This document shows, one piece after another, positions 58,635 through 64,000 of a stretch of DNA of 64,000 nt (positions are counted from its first letter, which is position 1; each line of letters begins with the position of its first letter). Position numbers and translations under genes: made by a program. This DNA is from Streptomyces europaeiscabiei (GTDB lineage: Bacteria > Actinomycetota > Actinomycetes > Streptomycetales > Streptomycetaceae), in NCBI RefSeq assembly GCF_036346855.1, contig NZ_CP107841.1, positions 8,560,001 to 8,624,000 on the forward strand, given 5' to 3'. The notes below the pieces were generated by a model. It was not told the DNA's origin, did not search any database, and saw nothing but the letters and a program-made list of their open reading frames with translations.

Positions 58635-60500
58635 GTGCAGCACCCGCACAGGCACCACAGACGCCGAGCCCTGCGCTCGCTGGTGACAGCGGCCCTCGTC
58701 GCCGCCGGACTCACCACGTTCACCGGCACGCCCGCCCAGGCCGCCACCGCCCGCCAGGTCGAGCGCCTCGACCGGGGCGTGGTCAGCGTGCACGTCGACA
58801 GCGGCAATCTGGTCAGCTGGCGCTGGCTGGGCACCGACCCGAACGACGTGTCGTTCAACGTCTACCGGGCCGGTACCAAGGTCAACCCGGTCCCGGTCAC
58901 CGGCTCGACGAACTACTTCCACTCCGGCGCCCCCGCCCAGGCCGACTACACGGTCCGCGCGATCGTGAACGGCGTGGAGCAGGGCGACTCGGTGCACGCG
59001 GTCCAACTCCGCACCGGCTACAAGGACGTGCCGATCAGCGCACCCGCCGGCGGGACCACCCCGGACGGCGTCGCGTACACCTACGAGGCCAACGACGCCT
59101 CCGTCGGCGACCTCGACGGCGACGGCGCCCTGGAGTTCGTCCTGAAGTGGCAGCCGACGAACGCCAAGGACAACTCCCAGTCCGGCTACACCGGCAACAC
59201 GATCATCGACGGCGTCAAGCTCGACGGCACCCGCCTGTGGCGTATCGACCTGGGCCGCAACATCCGCTCGGGCGCGCACTACACGCAGTTCCAGGTGTAC
59301 GACTACGACGGCGACGGGAAGGCGGAGATCGCCGCCAAGACCGCGGACGGCACGGTCGACGGGGCGGGGACGGTCATCGGCAGCTCCTCAGCCGACCACC
59401 GCAACTCCAGCGGCTACATCCTGTCCGGCCCCGAGTACCTGACCATGTTCAACGGCCAGACGGGCAGGGCGATGCAGACCGTGGACTACGTCCCGGCCCG
59501 CGGCACGGTCTCGTCCTGGGGCGACTCGTACGGCAACCGCGTGGACCGCTTCCTCGCCGGGACGGCGTATCTGGACGGTGCCCGCCCCTCCCTGATCATG
59601 GCGCGCGGCTACTACACCCGTAGCGTGATCGCCGCCTGGGACTGGCGGAACGGCTCCTTCACCCGCCGCTGGACCTTCGACACCAGCTCCTCCACCAACA
59701 CCGGCCGGGGCTACGACGGGCAGGGCTCGCACAGCCTCTCCGTCGGTGACGTCGACAACGACGGCAAGGACGAGATCGTGTACGGCGCGATGGCCGTGGA
59801 CGACAACGGCAACGCCCTGTGGACCACGAGGACGGGCCACGGCGACGCCCAGCACCTGGGCGACCTCGACGCGTCCACCTCCGGCCTGGAGTACTTCAAG
59901 GTCTCCGAGTCCACCTCGCAGCCCGCCGAGCTGTACATCAACCCCGCGAGCGGCGCGGTCCGCTGGCAGCTCGCCGCCTGCTGCGACAACGGCCGGGGAG
60001 TCGCAGGGGACATCTACGCGGGCAACGACGGGCCCGAGATGTGGTCCGCCTCCGACAGCTCCGTCCGCGACGAGGCGGGCGCGACGAAGGGCCGCGAGCC
60101 CTCCTCCGTCAACTTCCTGTCCTGGTGGGACGGCGACGCGGTCCGCGAACTCCTCGACGGCACCAGGATCGACAAGTACGGCACCTCCTCCGACACCCGT
60201 CTGCTGACCGGCTCCGGGGTCTCCTCCAACAACGGCACCAAGGCCACCCCCGCGCTCTCCGGCGACATCCTCGGCGACTGGCGCGAGGAGGTCGTCTGGC
60301 GCACCAGCGGCAACACGGCCCTGCGGATCTACTCGACGCCGGTCGAGACCGGCACGAAGATCACGACCCTGCTGCACGACCCGATGTACCGCACGGGTCT
60401 GGCCTGGCAGAACACGGCCTACAACCAGCCCCCGCACACCAGCTTCTTCATCGGCCACAACATGCCGACGGCGCCCCGGCCGACGGTGTACACGCCGTAG
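58635..60500 (+). CDS. secreted rhamnogalacturonan lyase, PL11 family
   Basis: A 621-residue exported pectin-degrading enzyme, YesW/YesX-like, cleaving the rhamnogalacturonan I backbone by beta-elimination. The signal peptide is 1-36 (RRRALRSLVTAAL... cleavage after AQA). The mature protein is an eight-bladed propeller with many calcium-binding D-x-D-G-D motifs, e.g. VGDLDGDGALEFVLKWQPTN, YDYDGDGKAEIAAKTADGT and VGDVDNDGKDEIVYGAM. The C-terminus has PHTSFFIGHNM. No extra carbohydrate-binding module. GTG start with GGAGGT 8 bp upstream. Confidence 0.92.
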   Translation: MQHPHRHHRRRALRSLVTAALVAAGLTTFTGTPAQAATARQVERLDRGVVSVHVDSGNLVSWRWLGTDPNDVSFNVYRAGTKVNPVPVTGSTNYFHSGAPAQADYTVRAIVNGVEQGDSVHAVQLRTGYKDVPISAPAGGTTPDGVAYTYEANDASVGDLDGDGALEFVLKWQPTNAKDNSQSGYTGNTIIDGVKLDGTRLWRIDLGRNIRSGAHYTQFQVYDYDGDGKAEIAAKTADGTVDGAGTVIGSSSADHRNSSGYILSGPEYLTMFNGQTGRAMQTVDYVPARGTVSSWGDSYGNRVDRFLAGTAYLDGARPSLIMARGYYTRSVIAAWDWRNGSFTRRWTFDTSSSTNTGRGYDGQGSHSLSVGDVDNDGKDEIVYGAMAVDDNGNALWTTRTGHGDAQHLGDLDASTSGLEYFKVSESTSQPAELYINPASGAVRWQLAACCDNGRGVAGDIYAGNDGPEMWSASDSSVRDEAGATKGREPSSVNFLSWWDGDAVRELLDGTRIDKYGTSSDTRLLTGSGVSSNNGTKATPALSGDILGDWREEVVWRTSGNTALRIYSTPVETGTKITTLLHDPMYRTGLAWQNTAYNQPPHTSFFIGHNMPTAPRPTVYTP

Positions 60501-60507
60501 GGAACCG

Positions 60508-60545
60508 GTCCGTGGGCCGGCCGGGAGCCCGGCCCGCCCACGGAC
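60508..60545. terminator. bidirectional hairpin between convergent genes
   Basis: GTCCGTGGGC (60508-60517) and GCCCACGGAC (60536-60545) are perfect 10-bp arms, and the 18 bases between them are themselves partly complementary (CCGG/CCGG). Located between the PL11 and the exported phosphatase-fold genes. Confidence 0.8.
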
Positions 60546-60558
60546 TCCGGCGGGCTCG

Positions 60559-61476
60559 TCAGCCCAGTGTCAGCGATGCCTGCACGGGCAGATGGTCGCT
60601 GGGGAACTGGCCGTTCGACGCGAAGGTGTTGATGGCCGCCCGGTGGGCCGTGGTACCGGGCCTCGTCAGGATCCAGTCGATGCGGTCGCCGCCAGGAGTC
60701 AGCGGGTGGTAGCCGTGGAACGTCGCGTAGAGGTCGCCGCGCTCCGCCGTCGTGTCCCAGGTGTCGACGAGTCCGGCGCCCAGCATCGTGTCGTAGACCG
60801 CGTTCCGGTGGGCCGCGACATTGAAGTCCCCGGTGACGACGAGGGGGAGCGACGGGTCGAACCCGGCGACACGCCGGGCGATCAGGGCCGCGGCGCGCTC
60901 GCGGGCGTACTGGCCGGCGTTGTCGAGGTGGGTGTTGAGGACGTAGAACTGTCTGTCGCCGTCCCGCAGATCGCGGAATCTGACCCAGGTGACCATACGG
61001 ATGGAGCCGCCGCCCCAGGTGTTCGACCCGGGCACGTCCGGGGTGTCGGAGAGCCAGAAGTGCTGGTACTCGACGGGCGCGAGTCGGCGGGTGTCGTAGA
61101 AGACCGCCATGAACTCGTCCCGGTTGCCGCCCGCGCGTCCGGTGCCGATCCAGCGGTAGTCCGGTCCGAGGTCGGTCTCGATGTCGAGCAGTTGCCGGTG
61201 GAGACCTTCCTGGGTGCCGATGACATGGGGTGCCTCCTGCCGCAGGAGTGCCCGCATCACCGGCCTGCGCACGGCCCAGCTGTTGGGCCGGGTGGTGTTC
61301 GCGTAGCGCAGATTGAACGACATGACGTCGAGACGGGGGACGGCCGGCTCCTCCGCCGCGTCCGCCGCGACGGCTGGTTCGGCGGACAACCCGGCGTGGG
61401 ACAGGGGCAGCAGAACCGCAGCGGCGAGCGCGGTCTGCAGGCTGAGGCGACGCGTGACTCGGCTGTGGTTCGGCAC
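60559..61476 (-). CDS. exported endonuclease/exonuclease/phosphatase-fold hydrolase
   Basis: A 305-residue secreted EEP-superfamily enzyme. A signal peptide (RVTRRLSLQTALAAAVLLPL, cleavage near residue 28-32) precedes the domain. Then LDVMSFNLRYANT (the N of FNLRY), GTQEGLHRQL (metal-binding Glu), YVLNTHLDN (catalytic His/Asp), VVTGDFNVAAHRNA (D/N) and SDHLPVQASL (terminal His) give the full motif set. Such proteins hydrolyse phosphodiesters or sugar/lipid phosphates. GTG 61476 with GGAG 5 bp upstream; a longer in-frame ATG start at 61518 is less likely. Confidence 0.88.
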   Translation of the reverse strand: MPNHSRVTRRLSLQTALAAAVLLPLSHAGLSAEPAVAADAAEEPAVPRLDVMSFNLRYANTTRPNSWAVRRPVMRALLRQEAPHVIGTQEGLHRQLLDIETDLGPDYRWIGTGRAGGNRDEFMAVFYDTRRLAPVEYQHFWLSDTPDVPGSNTWGGGSIRMVTWVRFRDLRDGDRQFYVLNTHLDNAGQYARERAAALIARRVAGFDPSLPLVVTGDFNVAAHRNAVYDTMLGAGLVDTWDTTAERGDLYATFHGYHPLTPGGDRIDWILTRPGTTAHRAAINTFASNGQFPSDHLPVQASLTLG

Positions 61477-61611
61477 AGGGGCTCCTTCTGCGGCGGCTTC
61501 CGGGCGAGTCGTGCGCACAACAGTGTGGAACGGCTTTCCATGTTAGGCATGAACATGTCGATGTATCGAGATGTACGGCTCGAAGATCGCAGACACATCG
61601 GAGCATGCGAA

Positions 61612-61644
61612 GAGGGCGCGCGCCCGACCCAGGCGCGCGCCCTC
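61612..61644 (-). terminator. 13-bp stem terminator of the GH74 gene
   Basis: Perfect arms 61612-61624 and 61632-61644 (GAGGGCGCGCGCC and its complement) with a 7-base loop, 20 bp downstream of the GH74 stop codon. Confidence 0.85.
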
Positions 61645-61663
61645 GCCTCGTCCTGCGCGGGTG

Positions 61664-64000
61664 TCAGGTCACCGTGCAGGACTGGTCACCGAGTTTGAAC
61701 GCGGTCGGTCTGCCGTTCGCCCCCGACCGGCTTCCGGTGAAGCCGAAGCTCACCGACGAACCGGCCGCCACGGTGCCGTTCCAGCCGATGTTCCTGGCCG
61801 TGACCGCCGAACCGGACTGGGTGTGGGTGGCGTTCCAGATCTGGGAGACGCTCTGGCCGTTCGGGAAGGTCCAGCCGAGGGACCAGCCGGTCCACGCGCT
61901 CGTGCCCGTGTTGGACAGCTGCACGTCCGCCTGGAAGCCTCCTGACCACTCGTTGGTGACCTTGTACGTCACCGCGCAGGCTCCCGTCGGCTCGGGTTCC
62001 GGATCCGTACCGCCGCCCCCGCCGCCCGTGTCGGAGGAGTCGCCGTAGACGACCCCGCGCCCGTTCGTCGACACGTAGACCCGCCCGTACACCCTCGGGT
62101 CACCCGTGATCGCCGCCCCCGTCCAGCCCCACTGGTGGGCGTCGTCGTTGATCCGGGTCCAGGTCGCGCCCTTGTCGGTCGAACGGAAGATGCCGCGTAC
62201 GCCGCCGATTTTGGCGCTGGTGTAGAGGGTCTGGTACGAGGCTCCCGTCGCCGCCTTGCCGAAGCCGATCGTGTCGGCCTGCTCGACGCCCGAGAGCTTG
62301 GTCCAGGTGGCGCCGCCGTCCGTCGAGTGCCACAGACCGTAGGCGCCGTCGGTCGCGCCGCCCGCCAGCCACACGTCACCCTTCGCACCGGGCAGCGCCT
62401 TGAAGCGCACGCTGTCGCCGCTCGGGAGGCCGGTCGCGTTCGACGCGGTGAAGGTGGCTCCGCCGTCCGTGCTGAAGTAGAACTTCCCGGACTTGAAGCC
62501 GTAGAAGGTCTTCGGGTCGACCCGGTCGGACTCCACGATCGCGTCTGCCGGGATGCCGCTCGACGCCGACCACGAGTTGCCGAAGCCCGTCGCGTACCGC
62601 ACGCCCGTGCCCGCCGGGCTCCACACGAACCGGCTGCCGTCCGAGGCCGCCGCGACCGTACCGCCGCCGCTCACGCCCGACGGGTCGGTGCCCGCGAACC
62701 AGTTGGCGCCGTTGTCCGTGGAGAAGGCGATGTGCGGGCCCGAGTCCAGATTGCCGACCCGGACGACCGTGTTCGGGTTGGACTCGGCGTAGTCCAGGCT
62801 GGTCGTCGTCGTGAAGTTCGGCTGTGTGAACATCATCGACGGGACCTTGGTCAGATCCGTGTGCCGGAAGCCGCCGATGTCACCGAGCGCGCTGAGCAGC
62901 GGGGCGCCGGACGGGGGCGAGGCCAGGTCGTTGACGGCCGTCTCCTCCAGGCCCTGCACCATCGGTCTGATCGTGAACTGGCCGCCGCTGTCCCAGTTCC
63001 CCAGGTTCTCCGTTCCGTAGATCGTCGCGCCCGTCCCGTACATCATCCGGCCGGAGTCGAACGGGTCGATCTCCAACGCCTCGGTCATCCAGCCGAGTTT
63101 GGGGGTCTGCTCCGGCGGTGACGGGTTCGCGCCCCAGGTCAGCCAGGGGGAGGACGAGACATCCATGGTGAAGCGGTTCGAGCGGTTCGGATAGGACGAA
63201 TAGTCCCACGCCTTGGTCCAGGTCGCGCCGCTGTCCGTCGAGCGGAAGATCTGTGTGTCCGGCCACCAGGAGCTGTACGCCGTCGCCATGACCGTGCCCG
63301 GATCCTGCCGGTCGACGGTCAGCCCGCTGAAGCCGTAGTACGTGTCGGCCTCCGCCACCGGGCTGATGTTCGTCCAGCTGCCCGTCGCGGTCGCGTACCG
63401 CCACAGCTGGCCCTTGCCGCCGTCGTACGGCCCGCCCTTGTCGCTGTACGACAGGTACAGATGGCCGTTCGTCGCGTCGAGGACTCCCTTGTGGGCCAGA
63501 TAGCCGGTCGGCTGCCCGGCCACCCGCGACCAGGTCGCGCCCGCGTCCGTCGAGCGGTAGACGGCGTTGTCCTTGTCGGCGACCCCGACGTAGAGGGTCT
63601 TCGTGGCGTTCCCGGACGTACCGGTGGTCTCGTCGAAGGTGACCCAGACGATGCCCTGGTTGTCACTGGAGTACCCGCTAGTGTCGGACGGATCGGCCAC
63701 GTAGTTGCCGACGTTCGGGAAGTTCGTCACCTGCGACCAGGTGACCCCCGAGTCCGTCGACCGCCACAGCCCCTTACCGCTCGGCGCGCCCAGATACAGC
63801 ACGCTGTTCCGGTTCGGGTCCACGGCGAGGCGCTCGCCCATGCCCCGGCCCGGCATGTTCCCGCCCAGCTTGAACGGCAGGTTGGTCTTCTGCCAGCTCG
63901 CGCCCCGGTCGGACGAACGAAGGACCGCCCCGTTCCCCGGGTCCCAGCTGTTGGTGTACGTACCGGCCGCCACGTACACCTTGTTCGGGTCGACCGAGTC
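61664..64000 (-). CDS. GH74 xyloglucanase with C-terminal CBM2 (partial, N-terminus outside window)
   Basis: 778 residues are visible. Most is a GH74 double seven-bladed propeller with the repeated W/Y-R-S-T-D-x-G-x-T-W motif (e.g. GLWRSTDSGVTWSQV, AVYRSTDAGATWSRV, GIFRSTDKGATWTRI). It is an endo-xyloglucanase degrading plant hemicellulose outside the cell. A GGGGGGTDPEPEPTG linker follows, then a family 2 carbohydrate-binding module of about 105 residues (CAVTYKVTNEWSGGFQADVQ to CTVT) with its surface tryptophans and a cysteine at each end. The reading frame is open to position 64000, so the signal peptide and first blades are beyond the edge. Confidence 0.93.
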   Translation of the reverse strand, partial: DSVDPNKVYVAAGTYTNSWDPGNGAVLRSSDRGASWQKTNLPFKLGGNMPGRGMGERLAVDPNRNSVLYLGAPSGKGLWRSTDSGVTWSQVTNFPNVGNYVADPSDTSGYSSDNQGIVWVTFDETTGTSGNATKTLYVGVADKDNAVYRSTDAGATWSRVAGQPTGYLAHKGVLDATNGHLYLSYSDKGGPYDGGKGQLWRYATATGSWTNISPVAEADTYYGFSGLTVDRQDPGTVMATAYSSWWPDTQIFRSTDSGATWTKAWDYSSYPNRSNRFTMDVSSSPWLTWGANPSPPEQTPKLGWMTEALEIDPFDSGRMMYGTGATIYGTENLGNWDSGGQFTIRPMVQGLEETAVNDLASPPSGAPLLSALGDIGGFRHTDLTKVPSMMFTQPNFTTTTSLDYAESNPNTVVRVGNLDSGPHIAFSTDNGANWFAGTDPSGVSGGGTVAAASDGSRFVWSPAGTGVRYATGFGNSWSASSGIPADAIVESDRVDPKTFYGFKSGKFYFSTDGGATFTASNATGLPSGDSVRFKALPGAKGDVWLAGGATDGAYGLWHSTDGGATWTKLSGVEQADTIGFGKAATGASYQTLYTSAKIGGVRGIFRSTDKGATWTRINDDAHQWGWTGAAITGDPRVYGRVYVSTNGRGVVYGDSSDTGGGGGGTDPEPEPTGACAVTYKVTNEWSGGFQADVQLSNTGTSAWTGWSLGWTFPNGQSVSQIWNATHTQSGSAVTARNIGWNGTVAAGSSVSFGFTGSRSGANGRPTAFKLGDQSCTVT

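Overview
The window is chromosomal DNA of a Streptomyces (or very close relative). GC is very high with strong third-position GC bias, GTG/TTG starts and ATGA/GTGA stop-start overlaps are common, and the gene families are typical of the genus (SpoIIE-type PP2C phosphatase, SigB/F-type sigma factor, GAF-ANTAR protein, XRE/DUF5753 and MmyB-like regulators, GH74 and PL11 secreted enzymes, a gvpOAFGYZJLSK gas vesicle operon). The gene order resembles what I remember of the S. coelicolor SCO6475 to SCO65xx region. That is memory, not a search. I saw no rRNA, tRNA, CRISPR array, insertion sequence or biosynthetic gene cluster. Layout: 1-5.5 kb, housekeeping genes (3-hydroxyacyl-CoA dehydrogenase fragment, HEAT-repeat protein, GNAT, secreted tripeptidyl aminopeptidase-like hydrolase, Rv2578c-type radical SAM protein behind a LexA-like box, SRPBCC protein). 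5.6-11.7 kb, a DHA2 transporter fused to three beta-sandwich repeats and preceded by a nested inverted repeat, a multidomain PAS/GAF/PP2C/HATPase phosphatase, and a methyltransferase. 11.8-17 kb, a tightly packed four-peptidase operon (D-aminopeptidase, M20, S9, S66) suited to oligopeptide or peptidoglycan-peptide turnover. 17-21.3 kb, small enzymes, a holin-like membrane protein and an F420-type oxidoreductase. 21.5-24.6 kb, transketolase flanked by two decayed genes (a truncated NDH-2 and an internally deleted LigD polymerase domain). 24.6-30.1 kb, the complete gas vesicle operon, followed by a small hydrophobic gene that has lost its start codon. 30.3-37 kb, a methyltransferase, a PAP2/lipid-kinase fusion, an ABC-F protein and several small stress-type proteins. 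37-40.2 kb, a SigB-family sigma factor, a GAF gene broken by a 23-bp tandem duplication, a GAF-ANTAR protein and a cell-surface protein. 40.5-47.7 kb, an aminotransferase-fold protein without a single lysine, two metallo-beta-lactamase-fold hydrolases, a DedA protein, a degenerate recombinase-like protein and a membrane-anchored phosphodiesterase-like protein. 47.8-53.2 kb, a MoxR ATPase coupled to a VWA/HExxH protein, then OsmC and a second DnaK behind a HAIR-like element. 53.2-58.6 kb, two HTH regulators, an ADP-ribosylglycohydrolase, a pterin dehydratase, a methyltransferase and the fused remains of a divergent gene pair. 58.6-64 kb, secreted plant-polysaccharide enzymes (PL11 rhamnogalacturonan lyase, an endonuclease/exonuclease/phosphatase-fold hydrolase, GH74 xyloglucanase with CBM2). 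Two themes stand out. Intergenic short tandem repeats are unusually frequent (9, 13, 14, 15, 20, 23 and 26 bp units), and one caused a visible frameshift. Several proteins keep a known fold but lack residues needed for catalysis.
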